A program made the position numbers and the translations under genes. Of a stretch of DNA of 54,624 nt, positions 1 through 8,336 are shown in pieces; position 1 is the stretch's first letter, and every line of letters begins with the position of its first letter. The stretch is from Anaerolineaceae bacterium (GTDB taxonomy: Bacteria; Chloroflexota; Anaerolineae; JAAYZQ01), in NCBI GenBank assembly GCA_012514775.1, contig JAAYZQ010000294.1, positions 1 to 54,624 of the forward strand. Direction: 5' to 3'. The notes below the pieces were generated by a model. It searched no databases, was not told the origin of the DNA, and worked only from the letters and a program-made list of their open reading frames with translations.

Positions 1-411
1 GCCCTGGAAGAGGCCGGCATCGACTTCGATCCGGCCCTCGTGGTCCAGAGCGAAGCCGGCCCCGCGGCCGGCTGCAAGGCAATGCAGCAACTGCTGGCCC
101 TGCCACAGCGGCCGACGGCGGTCATTACCCACAACGATGTGCTGGCCCTGGGCGCGTTGCACGCCGCCTGGCAAGCCGGGCTGTCAGTTCCGCGGGAGTT
201 ATCTCTGGTGGGCTATGACGATATTCAAAGCTCGGCCTTCCTCGTGCCTCCCCTCACCACAGTCCAGTTTCCCAAGGAGGGAATGGGGCGCGAGGCAGCA
301 GAGCAGATTCTGCGCCTCGTGCAACAAGAAGGCGGCGCATCACCACAGACCAGGCTGCTGCCCGTCAAGCTCGTCGTGCGGGCCTCGACCGCCCCACCAC
401 CGGCCGGGTAG
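1..411 (+). CDS. LacI-family transcriptional regulator, C-terminal part (5' end outside window)
   Basis: The reading frame is open from base 1, so the N-terminal helix-turn-helix lies upstream of the window. What remains is the second half of a LacI/GalR effector-binding domain of the periplasmic-binding-protein fold: the pattern TAVITHNDVLALGAL followed by LSLVGYDDIQSSAF and PPLTTVQFPKEGMG is typical of this family. It ends 29 nt before the uroporphyrinogen-decarboxylase-like gene and on the same strand, so by inference it regulates the transporter and catabolic operon that follows. The effector cannot be read from this fragment. Confidence 0.85.
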   Translation, partial: ALEEAGIDFDPALVVQSEAGPAAGCKAMQQLLALPQRPTAVITHNDVLALGALHAAWQAGLSVPRELSLVGYDDIQSSAFLVPPLTTVQFPKEGMGREAAEQILRLVQQEGGASPQTRLLPVKLVVRASTAPPPAG

Positions 412-440
412 CAGGCGAAAGCAAGCGAAAGGAGAAACGC

Positions 441-1715
441 ATGACCGACGATGGCATCAGCTCCAGGGAACGGGTCCACCACGCACTGAGCCACCAGCAG
501 CCCGATCGCACGCCCCTGGACCTGGGGGGCTGCGCGGTGACGGGCATGCACGCCAGCACGGTCTACAGGCTGCGGCAGGCCCTGTCCCTCGACCCGCCAG
601 GCACCCCGGTCAAGGTCATCGAGCCATACCAGATGCTGGGCGAGATCGGGCCCGACCTCCTGAGCCGGCTTGGGGTCGATGTGGTGCCGCTGTTCAGCAC
701 CCGCACCATTTTCGGCTTTCACAACCAAGGCTGGAAGCCCTGGACCCTGTTCGACGGCACGCCGGTCCTGGTGCCCGAAGGCATGAACACCGATCCCGAG
801 CCCAACGGCGACATCCTGGTCTACCCGCAAGGGGACCGCACGGCCCCGCCGTCGGGGCGCATGCCCCATGGCGGCTACTACTTTGACTCTATCATCCACC
901 AGCCCCCCCTGGACGAGGGGAACCTCAGGGTCGAGGACAACCTGGAAGAGTTCGGGCCAATCTCGGATGCCGAGCTGGAGTATTTCCGCAGCGAGGCCGA
1001 GCGCCTGTACACCACGACCGACAAGGCGATCCTGGGCGATTTTGGCGGCACCAGCTTTGGCGACATTGCCTTTGTGCCCGGGCCCGCGCTAAAGCACCCC
1101 AAGGGAATTCGCGACGTCGAGGAGTGGTACGTCAGCACCGTCAAGCGGCGCCGCCACCTGTACCAGATCTTTGAACGGCAGTGCGAGATTGGCATTGCCA
1201 ACCTGGAGCGCATCTACCAGGCCGTCGGCGATCGCATCTCGGTGGCCTTTGTCTCGGGCACCGACTTTGGCACCCAGACGGGCCCTTTTCTGTCGGTCAA
1301 GACCTATCGCGAGCTGTACCAGCCCTTCCACCGCATGGTCAACGACTGGATCCACGAGCACACCGGTTGGAAGACCTTTATCCACACCTGTGGCTCGATC
1401 ATGCCCCTCATCGAGCACCTGATCGAGGCCGGGTTCGACGTCCTGAACCCCGTGCAATGGTCGGCGGCCAACATGGACCGCGCCGAGCTGAAGCAGCGCT
1501 TTGGCGATCGAGTCACCTTCTGGGGTGGCGGGGTCAATAGCCAGCAGACCCTGCCCTTTGGCACGCCCGACCAGGTGCGCGCCGAGGCACGCGATAGCAT
1601 CCGGCTGCTGGGCGCCGGCGGCGGTTACGTCTTTAACACCATCCACAACGTGCAGCCCGGCGTCCCGGTCGAAAACCTGTTGGCCATGTACGAAGCAGTG
1701 AACGAGCAGGCATGA
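441..1715 (+). CDS. Uroporphyrinogen decarboxylase (URO-D) family protein, MtaA/CmuA-like
   Basis: A 424-aa soluble protein of the URO-D superfamily. The ATG follows a clear AAAGGAG site. Visible family features are the N-terminal SSRERVHHALSHQQPDRTPLDLGG block, an HTCGS motif near residue 318 that resembles the HxC zinc-ligand motif of MtaA-type corrinoid:CoM methyltransferases, and a C-terminal GGGYVFNTIHNVQPGVP block. These proteins are common in sugar or methylated-compound catabolic operons and usually do not make haem. Here it sits between a LacI regulator and a ribose-type ABC importer, so a methyl-transfer or decarboxylation role on the imported substrate is plausible but unproven. 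Confidence 0.8.
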   Translation: MTDDGISSRERVHHALSHQQPDRTPLDLGGCAVTGMHASTVYRLRQALSLDPPGTPVKVIEPYQMLGEIGPDLLSRLGVDVVPLFSTRTIFGFHNQGWKPWTLFDGTPVLVPEGMNTDPEPNGDILVYPQGDRTAPPSGRMPHGGYYFDSIIHQPPLDEGNLRVEDNLEEFGPISDAELEYFRSEAERLYTTTDKAILGDFGGTSFGDIAFVPGPALKHPKGIRDVEEWYVSTVKRRRHLYQIFERQCEIGIANLERIYQAVGDRISVAFVSGTDFGTQTGPFLSVKTYRELYQPFHRMVNDWIHEHTGWKTFIHTCGSIMPLIEHLIEAGFDVLNPVQWSAANMDRAELKQRFGDRVTFWGGGVNSQQTLPFGTPDQVRAEARDSIRLLGAGGGYVFNTIHNVQPGVPVENLLAMYEAVNEQA

Positions 1716-1940
1716 GTGCCTGACAAGCATCATTCCCGCACGGCGGGGAAGAGGTTGCCCTTTTTGGCCGTTCACGGAAGGGCCTGTCGTGAGGGCGGCA
1801 GTCCACGGCATAGCCGCGCGGCTTGCCTTGACCCGCAAACTCGTACAGGAGGAGGTGTCTGGGGCAGAGAGGCACGTACAAGGTCGTATGTCGGTCAGGG
1901 AACGCGATTCGAACCATATCCAATGGAGGAAAGGAAAGAA

Positions 1941-3026
1941 ATGAACAGCTCGAAAGTCGTGTATGCATTGCTGGCAATTCTGTTGATCGTCGTGGTCGTA
2001 GGCTGTGGTCCCACGCCCGCCCCGGCGGCCGAGCCCGCGACGGAAGGGGGCGCCCAGAGCGCGGCGCCGGCCGCTGAGGCCAAGTACCACTTTGTCATGG
2101 TCTCTCACATTGGGTCGAGCGACCCGAACATGCTGTGGCTCACGTATGCCATCGAAGACTTTGAGCGGCGGTATCCCGAAGTCACCATCGACTATGTCGC
2201 AACGGATCAGTTCAGCGTCGAGAACCTCGTCTCCCTGCTGCGCCAGACCATCGCCACCCAGCCGGACGGCATCGCCATCCCCATCGTGTCCGGCGAGGCC
2301 CAGGCGCCGGTGCTCCAGGAGGCCATCGCCGGGGGCATCCCGGTTGTGGCGGTCAACACCATCCCCGACGGTGAGCCAACCGTGTCGTACCTGACGTACG
2401 TGGGCGGCGACCTGTACCAGGATGGCGTTGTCCTGGCGCAGGCCATCATCGACGCCGCGGCCGAGGGCAAGGTGCCGCAGCCCACGCAGGCGGTGTGCGC
2501 CAACCCCGACATCGGCCACCAGGGCCTGGTTGCGCGCTGCAACGGCTTTAACGACACCATGGCCGCCATCGGCGTGCAGTCCGAAATGCTCGACATCTCC
2601 AGCGATCCGGCGCGCCAATCCAGCATCATGCAGTCCTACCTCGTCGGCAACCCCAACGTCAACGCCATCTTTTCCACCACGGCGCGCACCGGCCCGACGG
2701 TGTATGCCGCCGCCAAGGAGCTGGACCTGGCACCCGACGTTGACACGGAAGGCGTGACCATCATCAGCACCGACGAAAGCCCGGTCTCTCTGGAAGGGAT
2801 CAAGGCCGGCAAGATCCTGGCGACCCACAGCCAGGGCTTCTACCTGCAGGGGTTCACGCCCTTCGAGATCCTCTACTGGAACCTCGAGCTGGGTTACGAT
2901 CCGACCACGGACCTGCTTTCCGGCCCGATCCTTATCGACGGCAGCAACGTCGACAGTTGGATCCCTCTGACCCGCAACGCATTTGGCGATCAATACGATA
3001 CCCTGGCGCAGGGCGCCTGGGACTAG
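1941..3026 (+). CDS. Sugar ABC transporter substrate-binding lipoprotein (RbsB-like)
   Basis: A 361-aa periplasmic-binding-protein-fold lipoprotein. I chose the ATG at 1941 because a strong GGAGGAAAGG site lies just upstream and it gives a perfect lipoprotein signal: a hydrophobic core from residue 6 and lipobox VVVVGC with the modified Cys at position 22. An Ala/Pro/Glu-rich tether follows. The body has type I sugar-binding features (SLLRQTIATQPDGIAIPI, NVNAIFSTTARTGP, GVTIISTDESPVS). It begins a four-gene ABC importer. The 225-nt gap before it holds no promoter I can defend. Substrate is unknown; the family takes ribose, xylose, inositol and similar molecules. Confidence 0.9.
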   Translation: MNSSKVVYALLAILLIVVVVGCGPTPAPAAEPATEGGAQSAAPAAEAKYHFVMVSHIGSSDPNMLWLTYAIEDFERRYPEVTIDYVATDQFSVENLVSLLRQTIATQPDGIAIPIVSGEAQAPVLQEAIAGGIPVVAVNTIPDGEPTVSYLTYVGGDLYQDGVVLAQAIIDAAAEGKVPQPTQAVCANPDIGHQGLVARCNGFNDTMAAIGVQSEMLDISSDPARQSSIMQSYLVGNPNVNAIFSTTARTGPTVYAAAKELDLAPDVDTEGVTIISTDESPVSLEGIKAGKILATHSQGFYLQGFTPFEILYWNLELGYDPTTDLLSGPILIDGSNVDSWIPLTRNAFGDQYDTLAQGAWD

Positions 3027-3035
3027 ACTGACAGA

Positions 3036-3069
3036 CGGCTCCCCTCCCTCGCAAGAAGGAGGGGAGCCG
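3036..3069 (+). terminator. GC-rich hairpin between binding protein and permease genes
   Basis: A perfect 12-bp stem, CGGCTCCCCTCC pairing with GGAGGGGAGCCG, with a 10-nt loop and no following T-run. Its place right after a substrate-binding-protein gene fits an mRNA-stabilising or attenuating hairpin that keeps binding protein in excess over membrane components. Confidence 0.6.
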
Positions 3070-3104
3070 CGCCAACCATGCCAGATCGGAAAGGAGCATG
3101 GGGT

Positions 3105-4079
3105 ATGGCAAGATTGCGGAAATTCTTCAAGCGAACCGAAGCGACGATCCTGATCAGCAGCGTTGCCCTGTTCGTTCTTTTTGCCATCATTGATAGGCAG
3201 GGGTGGTTCAACTTTTTCACAGTGCGCAACGTCACGCGCTACATCGCCTTTCTTGGGCTGGCGACCATTGGGCAGACGCTGCTCATCGTCGCCAAAGAGA
3301 TCGACCTATCGGTGGGGTCTGTCTACGGCCTCGTCGGCGTGGCTTTCGTCAGCTTTCAGCCGTTCCTGGGCGTCCCTCTGTCCTTCGGCGTCAGCCTCAT
3401 CCTGGCCGCTGCCGTCGGGCTGCTGAATGCGGCCCTCGTGCTCAAGGGCAAGCTGCCGTCAATGCTCGTCACCCTGGGGGCGCTATTTTTCTACAGGGGC
3501 GTCATTTATGTCACCACCGGGGGCACGGTGCGCTCCTTTACCGCCGAGACCGAGAACCACTGGCTCGTCCAGTTGTTCGGCGGCAACTGGTTGTTCGGCC
3601 TGGAAAATGGCTTCTGGTGGTTCCTCCTCGCCGTGGCATTTTTCACCTACATCCTATTTCGAAGGCCGTATGGCAATCAACTGCTTGCCATTGGCGGCCA
3701 CGCCGAAAGCGCCGAGTCGAGGGGCGTCCACGTCGAGAAGACCAAGGCCATCGCTTTTGTCCTGTCCTCGGTATTGGCCGGCCTGGCAGGCCTGGTCACC
3801 CTGGCCCACGAACCCCGCACCAACGTCACCATCGGGCAGGACATGGAGATGGAGACGATCGCCGCTGCCGTCATTGGCGGCGTATTGCTGACGGGAGGCC
3901 GGGGCTCTATCCTGGGCGCGGCCCTCGGTGTGTTTTTCCTGACCGCCGTCCGTTCCGAGCTGATCACCATGGGCGCGCCGTCCAGCTGGTATACGGCCTT
4001 TGTTGGCCTCTTGCTCGTTGTTGCCGCCGTGGTCATCACCGCCATCCAGAGGCGGGTCGTCGCCCAGCCCAGCCGATAG
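3105..4079 (+). CDS. Sugar ABC transporter permease (RbsC-like)
   Basis: A 324-aa polytopic membrane protein of the branched-chain amino acid/ribose permease type (BPD_transp_2). I prefer the ATG at 3105, which has AAGGAG eight bases upstream, over an in-frame ATG at 3078. Hydrophobic segments fill most of the length; the EIDLSVGSVYGLVG motif near residue 66 and the C-terminal ETIAAAVIGGVLLTGGRGSILGAALG block are diagnostic of RbsC/XylH-type permeases. It pairs with the second permease at 4888-5913, so the importer probably uses a permease heterodimer. Confidence 0.9.
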   Translation: MARLRKFFKRTEATILISSVALFVLFAIIDRQGWFNFFTVRNVTRYIAFLGLATIGQTLLIVAKEIDLSVGSVYGLVGVAFVSFQPFLGVPLSFGVSLILAAAVGLLNAALVLKGKLPSMLVTLGALFFYRGVIYVTTGGTVRSFTAETENHWLVQLFGGNWLFGLENGFWWFLLAVAFFTYILFRRPYGNQLLAIGGHAESAESRGVHVEKTKAIAFVLSSVLAGLAGLVTLAHEPRTNVTIGQDMEMETIAAAVIGGVLLTGGRGSILGAALGVFFLTAVRSELITMGAPSSWYTAFVGLLLVVAAVVITAIQRRVVAQPSR

Positions 4080-4109
4080 GACCGCCAAGAACAGGCAGAG
4101 GAGAAAGCA

Positions 4110-4883
4110 ATGAATAATGCGACCCATCCGCTGGTCGAGATGAAAAACATCAATCTCTACTTCGGAACGTTCCAGGCTCTGCACGACGTTAGCGTCGACT
4201 TTGACCAGGGCGAGCTGGTGGGACTGGTGGGTGACAACGGGGCCGGGAAGACGACGCTCATTCGCATCCTGTGCGGCATGTACGAGCCAACTTCCGGCGA
4301 GGTGTATTTTGACGGCAAGCAAATCACGCGATTTCATCCCAAGCTGGCCATCGACCTGGGTATCGAGACCATTCAGCAGACGGTCGGCCTGTGCGGGAAC
4401 CTCTCGGTTGCGCGCAACTACTATCTCGGCCGCGAGCCCATGCGCCGCTTTGCAGGCCTGATTCCCATCCTTGATTTCGGGCGGATGCGGGAGGCGAGCA
4501 ACCGCGTCATCAAGAACTTTGGGTTGCGCAGCACGGTCAACGTCGACGACGAGATATCGCTGCTGTCGGGCGGCGAAGCGCAGTCGTTCAAGATCGGTCG
4601 CGCCGTGGACTTTCGCAACCGCGTGATCATCATGGACGAGCCGACCAACCACCTGTCGGTGCGCGAACGGAGCCACGTCAACGAGCTTGCCCTCCAGCTC
4701 CGGGATCAGGGGCTGCTGGTCATCTATATCACCCACGACATCTTTCAGGTACACCGCCTGGCCGATCGCATCGTCATCCTGGAAAACGGGTACAAGGTCG
4801 CCGACGTTCTCAAGAAGGACATGTCGGCCGAAGAATTGGAGCAGGTGATTCGCGACGGCAGCCATCCACTGAGAGAAGGGTAA
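4110..4883 (+). CDS. Sugar ABC transporter ATP-binding protein (single-domain, FrcA/RbsA-like)
   Basis: A 257-aa ABC ATPase that energises the adjacent permeases. Motifs in order: Walker A GDNGAGKTT near residue 43, signature LSGGEAQ near 152, Walker B VIIMDEPTNHLS near 171, and a THD switch histidine near 209. It is one nucleotide-binding domain, where RbsA/XylG have two, so it should work as a homodimer. The ATG has an AGAGGAGAAAG site. The next gene begins 4 nt after its stop, so the two are translationally close. Confidence 0.92.
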   Translation: MNNATHPLVEMKNINLYFGTFQALHDVSVDFDQGELVGLVGDNGAGKTTLIRILCGMYEPTSGEVYFDGKQITRFHPKLAIDLGIETIQQTVGLCGNLSVARNYYLGREPMRRFAGLIPILDFGRMREASNRVIKNFGLRSTVNVDDEISLLSGGEAQSFKIGRAVDFRNRVIIMDEPTNHLSVRERSHVNELALQLRDQGLLVIYITHDIFQVHRLADRIVILENGYKVADVLKKDMSAEELEQVIRDGSHPLREG

Positions 4884-4887
4884 GGAA

Positions 4888-5913
4888 ATGAGAAAAGCGC
4901 TTGCTCTTCTCGCCAAGCGATCGGAGATCGGCGTCGCCGCCATCTCGCTGCTGGTGGTCCTGATCTTTACCGCCACCTCGGGCGGCATCTGGCTGTCGAG
5001 AATCAACATGGTGGAGGTGCTGAGAGTGACCTCCGTCCTGGCCATCATGGCCCTGGGCGAGGCCTTTGTCATCACCAGCGGCGAGATCGACATCTCCCTT
5101 GGCTCGGTCTTTGGCGTCGCCGGCATGGTCTTTCTGGCGCTGGCCTCACAACTGCCGGCCCCGCTGGCCGTTTTGATCGCCCTGTCGGCGGGAGCGCTCA
5201 TCGGCGCAGTGAACGGCTACGTCGTCGCCTACCTGCACATCCCATCCCTCGTCGTCACCCTTGGGTCCTCGTTCATGTTTCGGGGCCTGATCTATGCCGT
5301 GCTCGAGAAGACCTTTGCCTTCTCGACGACCGCAGCAATGCGGGCCGATCCTTTGTACCGCCTCTTTGGAGACGGCCGCGTCCTGGGCATAAACAACGCG
5401 CTGCTATGGGCCCTGGGCTTGCTGCTCGTCCTGAGTTACGTCCTCTATTTGTCACCCTTTGGCAACCGGCTGCTGGCCGTTGGAGGCGATGGGCTAAGCG
5501 CCCACTCGCGCGGCGTGCGCACGCGCAAGGTCAAGTGGACTGTCTTTGTCATCGCGGGCCTTCTCGCCGGCCTGGCAGGCATCCTCGAGGCGTCAAACCT
5601 CGGTTTTGTAGACGGCAGTTTCGGTCGCCAGCGTGAGCTGCAGGCCATCGCCGCGGCGGTCCTGGGCGGCTGTGTCCTGACGGGTGGCCGCAGCTCTCTC
5701 ATCGGCACGGTTCTGGGCGCCTTTATCTTGTCGGGCATTCAGAGCTATCTGGTCATCAAGGCCATCCAGCCCCAATGGTTCATCCTGCTCATGGGGTTGA
5801 TCATCGTGCTCGTCAGCCTGTCCAATCGCGGCCTGGTCGAGGCGCTGACCTGGCAGCGGCGGGCACACACCACGCCCGCTGCCGAAGGAAAGCTGGCGGC
5901 CGACCGCGGATAG
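4888..5913 (+). CDS. Sugar ABC transporter permease, second subunit (RbsC-like)
   Basis: A 341-aa membrane protein of the same family as the 3105-4079 permease. It has GEIDISLGSVFGVAGM near residue 66 and ELQAIAAAVLGGCVLTGGRSS near 250, the two hallmark blocks. The ATG follows AAGGGTAAGGAA directly after the ATPase gene. Two distinct permeases flanking one ATPase suggest a heterodimeric channel. The hydrophilic tail after the last helix is rich in Arg, Ala and Thr and has no known motif. Confidence 0.9.
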   Translation: MRKALALLAKRSEIGVAAISLLVVLIFTATSGGIWLSRINMVEVLRVTSVLAIMALGEAFVITSGEIDISLGSVFGVAGMVFLALASQLPAPLAVLIALSAGALIGAVNGYVVAYLHIPSLVVTLGSSFMFRGLIYAVLEKTFAFSTTAAMRADPLYRLFGDGRVLGINNALLWALGLLLVLSYVLYLSPFGNRLLAVGGDGLSAHSRGVRTRKVKWTVFVIAGLLAGLAGILEASNLGFVDGSFGRQRELQAIAAAVLGGCVLTGGRSSLIGTVLGAFILSGIQSYLVIKAIQPQWFILLMGLIIVLVSLSNRGLVEALTWQRRAHTTPAAEGKLAADRG

Positions 5914-6008
5914 GCGGACGTGGCCGGCGGGCGCCTGGCAGCCACCGCGAGCAGCCCCGACACCGGCCCGCCAACGCAATCCAGATTCGACATCCGGAGG
6001 AAAGCACT

Positions 6009-6848
6009 ATGCTGTTAGGAATCAATGGCGCAACGACCATGAAGGCGACGCTGCCCGAGGACATTTCCGCCGCGGCCAGCGCCGGATTCAAGGGACTGGA
6101 GATCTGGGCGGCCAAGATGGACGCCTACCTGGCCGAGGTGGGCAACTCGCCCGAGACCCTGGCCGGCCTGTTCAAGGCGGCCGGCATCGGCCCGGTAAGC
6201 ATCAACTCTATCGAATTCATCACGTTCCGGCCGCCGGAGGAATACGAGGCTATCCGCGAGCGCTGCCGGGCCCTGTGCCAACTGGGCGAGACCCTGGGCG
6301 CCGGCAAGATCGTCGTCGTGCCCAGCCCCACGCCCGAAGGGGCCACGTGGGAGCAGATCAAGGCCGAATCGGTGCGCGTCCTGCGCGACCTGTCGGACGT
6401 GGCGTCGCCCTACGGCACGCGGCTGGCCTTCGAGTTCCTGGGCTTTGGCTGGTGCTCGGTGCGCACCCTTGAACAGGCCTGGGAAATCGTGCGCGAGACG
6501 GACCGGGACAACATCGGGTTTGTGCTCGACACCTGCCACTTTTTCGCCGGCGGCTCGTCGGTGGCGACCATCGCCAGCGTGGACCCGGACAAGCTGTTTA
6601 TCTTTCACATCAACGACGTCGAAGAGCGGCCCAAGGAGACCATCGAGGACGCCCACCGGCTTCTGCCCGGCGAGGGCGTTATCCCCCTGGACGGTATCCT
6701 GGCGGCGGTGAAGGCGACGGGCTTTGATGGCCTGTGCTCCATCGAGCTGTTCCGGCCCGCCTATTGGGAGCGCGACCCGGCAGAGCTCGCCGCCGCCGCC
6801 CGCGCAGCGACCCTGAACGTCGCCGACCGCTATTTCCAGATCCAATAG
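6009..6848 (+). CDS. Sugar phosphate isomerase/epimerase (xylose isomerase-like TIM barrel)
   Basis: A 279-aa cytosolic TIM-barrel protein of the AP-endonuclease-2/xylose-isomerase-like family. The ATG at 6009 follows GGAGGAAAGC. Metal-site residues expected of the family can be seen in FEFLGFGW (Glu), FVLDTCHFFAGG (Asp and His), IFHINDVEERP (His and Asp) and GLCSIELFRP (Glu). It is the last gene of the transporter operon, so it probably interconverts the imported sugar or polyol or its phosphate. The exact reaction (inosose, tagatose or other) cannot be read from sequence. Confidence 0.85.
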   Translation: MLLGINGATTMKATLPEDISAAASAGFKGLEIWAAKMDAYLAEVGNSPETLAGLFKAAGIGPVSINSIEFITFRPPEEYEAIRERCRALCQLGETLGAGKIVVVPSPTPEGATWEQIKAESVRVLRDLSDVASPYGTRLAFEFLGFGWCSVRTLEQAWEIVRETDRDNIGFVLDTCHFFAGGSSVATIASVDPDKLFIFHINDVEERPKETIEDAHRLLPGEGVIPLDGILAAVKATGFDGLCSIELFRPAYWERDPAELAAAARAATLNVADRYFQIQ

Positions 6849-6863
6849 CCCCACCGGGGCTGC

Positions 6864-6913
6864 GTCCCGGCGTTCGTAGTACGCGCAACATCGCGCACTA
6901 CGAACGCCGGGGC
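6864..6913 (+). terminator. Strong hairpin after the transporter operon
   Basis: A 15-bp perfect stem (CCCGGCGTTCGTAGT at 6866-6880 with ACTACGAACGCCGGG at 6897-6911), with an inner GCGC/GCGC stem and an AACATC loop. It starts about 18 nt after the isomerase stop codon. There is no T-run, so termination would be Rho-assisted; an mRNA end-protecting hairpin is the alternative. Confidence 0.6.
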
Positions 6914-7003
6914 CAAGTTACGCGGCCCCCCCTGGAGTGTCCGGCGGGCCACAGCTCGCCGGCCTGCCCCCCCCGCGCAGTGCAGCAATGCCGCCGAGCC
7001 GAT

Positions 7004-7032
7004 TTGACCCGCCCCTGGCTCCCTGGTATAAT
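7004..7032 (+). promoter_or_regulatory. Sigma-70-type promoter for the cysteine desulfurase operon
   Basis: TTGACC (7004-7009), a 17-nt spacer and a consensus TATAAT (7027-7032). Transcription should start near 7039. This gives a leader of about 140 nt before the desulfurase ATG at 7182, containing inverted repeats and a small leader ORF. Confidence 0.8.
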
Positions 7033-7037
7033 AAGTT

Positions 7038-7079
7038 GTCGGCATGATTACATAACATCAAGTTATATTACTTGCCGAC
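7038..7079 (+). repeat. Nested inverted repeats at the transcription start
   Basis: Outer arms GTCGGCA (7038-7044) and TGCCGAC (7073-7079) enclose a second perfect repeat ATAAC-ATCAA-GTTAT (7052-7066). The position, at or just after the predicted start site, fits a repressor operator or a leader RNA hairpin. I do not recognise the binding protein. Confidence 0.5.
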
Positions 7080-7119
7080 CACGTCGCATCCCGGGCATAG
7101 GAGCCGAGGAGGAAGAGTC

Positions 7120-7173
7120 ATGTCGGAAAAGATTGGCCGTGTTTTGACCCCGCGTGGGGCTTCCCGCCGCTGA
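7120..7173 (+). CDS. Putative 17-residue leader peptide MSEKIGRVLTPRGASRR
   Basis: A short ORF with the best ribosome binding site in the leader (GAGGAGGAAGAGTC before the ATG). It stops at a TGA only 8 nt before the desulfurase ATG, which itself lacks a clear Shine-Dalgarno. This geometry suggests the downstream gene is translated by reinitiation. The peptide is Arg-rich (4 of 17) and has no Cys, so classical cysteine-codon attenuation is unlikely. The ORF may be a coupling device only. Confidence 0.5.
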   Translation: MSEKIGRVLTPRGASRR

Positions 7174-7181
7174 GCAAGATC

Positions 7182-8336
7182 ATGATCTACCTGGACAATG
7201 CCGCTACGAGTTGGCCCAAGCCGCCCGCCGTCGGGGAGGCGATGATTCACTTTCTGGACGACGTGGGAGCAAACCCGGGGCGCGCCGGGCACCGGCTGGC
7301 CGTGGAGGCCGCGCGCACGGTCTATGGCGCCCGCGAGGCGGTGGCCGAGCTGTTCGGCGCGCCGGATCCGCTGCGGGTCGTGTTCGGGGCCAACGTTACC
7401 GAAGCGCTGAACCTGGCGCTGCGCGGGCTTTTGCGCCCTGGCCATCACGCCATCACCAGCAGCATGGAGCACAACTCGGTGATGCGGCCCCTGCGTGCCC
7501 TGGAGCGCCAGGGCGTGGGACTGACGGTCGTCGCCTGCTCGCCCGACGGGACGCTCGATCCTGCCCGGGTGGAGGAGGCCATCCGGCCGGAGACGAAAAT
7601 GATCGTCCTCAACCACGCCTCCAACGTCACGGGCACGATCCTGCCTGTGACGGAAGTAGGGCACATCGCCCGCCGGCACGGACTCCTGATGCTGGTCGAC
7701 GTCGCTCAAACGGCGGGCGCCCTGTCCGTCGACGTGCAGCGGGACGCCATCGACCTCCTGGCCTTCACGGGCCACAAGTCGCTGTACGGGCCCATGGGCA
7801 CCGGCGGGCTCATCCTCGGCGAGCGGGTGGACGTGTCGGGCATGGAGCCCCTCAAGCGCGGCGGGACGGGCAGCCGCTCGGAGCGCGAAGAGCAGCCTGG
7901 CTTTTTGCCCGACGCCTGCGAGAGCGGGACGCCCAACGCCGTCGGGCTGGCCGGGCTGGAGGCTGGCATCCGCTGGGTGCTGCAGCGCGGCGTGGACGCC
8001 ATCCGCGCCCACGAGGCGGCACTGACCCGGCAGTTGCTCGATGGCCTGCGGGCCATCCCCGGGGTAAAGGTCTATGGCACGCTGGACGCCACGCGCCAGA
8101 CGGCCACGGTCGCCTTTAACGTGGCCGGCATGGAGCCCTCCGACGTTGGCCTGCGCCTGGACGACGAGTACGGCATCCTCTGCCGGGTCGGGCTTCACTG
8201 CTCGCCGGCGGCCCACAAGACGCTGGGCACCTTTCCGGCAGGCACGGTGCGCTTTGGGATGGCGGCCATGACCGGGGCCGGGGAGGTGGCGGCCGCCATC
8301 GAGTCGGTGGGCCACCTGGCACAGGAGGCACGATGA
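7182..8336 (+). CDS. Class V aminotransferase, cysteine desulfurase family
   Basis: A 384-aa PLP enzyme related to NifS/SufS/CsdA. It begins with MIYLDNAATSWPKP, the hallmark start of this subfamily. The PLP lysine is in AFTGHKSLYGPMGTGG (near residue 200). The persulfide-type cysteine lies in RVGLHCSPAAHKTLGTFP (near residue 346). It should release sulfur (or selenium) from cysteine (or selenocysteine) onto a carrier. The next gene, DUF3343, overlaps its stop by four bases (ATGA), and such pairs recur in anaerobes, so DUF3343 is the likely sulfur/selenium carrier partner. Start supported by family alignment rather than by its weak RBS. Confidence 0.88.
   Translation: MIYLDNAATSWPKPPAVGEAMIHFLDDVGANPGRAGHRLAVEAARTVYGAREAVAELFGAPDPLRVVFGANVTEALNLALRGLLRPGHHAITSSMEHNSVMRPLRALERQGVGLTVVACSPDGTLDPARVEEAIRPETKMIVLNHASNVTGTILPVTEVGHIARRHGLLMLVDVAQTAGALSVDVQRDAIDLLAFTGHKSLYGPMGTGGLILGERVDVSGMEPLKRGGTGSRSEREEQPGFLPDACESGTPNAVGLAGLEAGIRWVLQRGVDAIRAHEAALTRQLLDGLRAIPGVKVYGTLDATRQTATVAFNVAGMEPSDVGLRLDDEYGILCRVGLHCSPAAHKTLGTFPAGTVRFGMAAMTGAGEVAAAIESVGHLAQEAR

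Noticed and set aside
1716..1940. N-terminal extension of the sugar-binding protein from base 1716
   Set aside because: The frame is open but the extra 75 residues do not look like a signal peptide, while the ATG at 1941 has a strong RBS and a perfect lipobox.
1089..2993. A very long open frame on the minus strand across the URO-D-like and binding-protein genes
   Set aside because: It lies opposite two well-supported genes, has no recognisable domain, and is rich in Asp, Val and His as expected for the complement of high-GC coding DNA.
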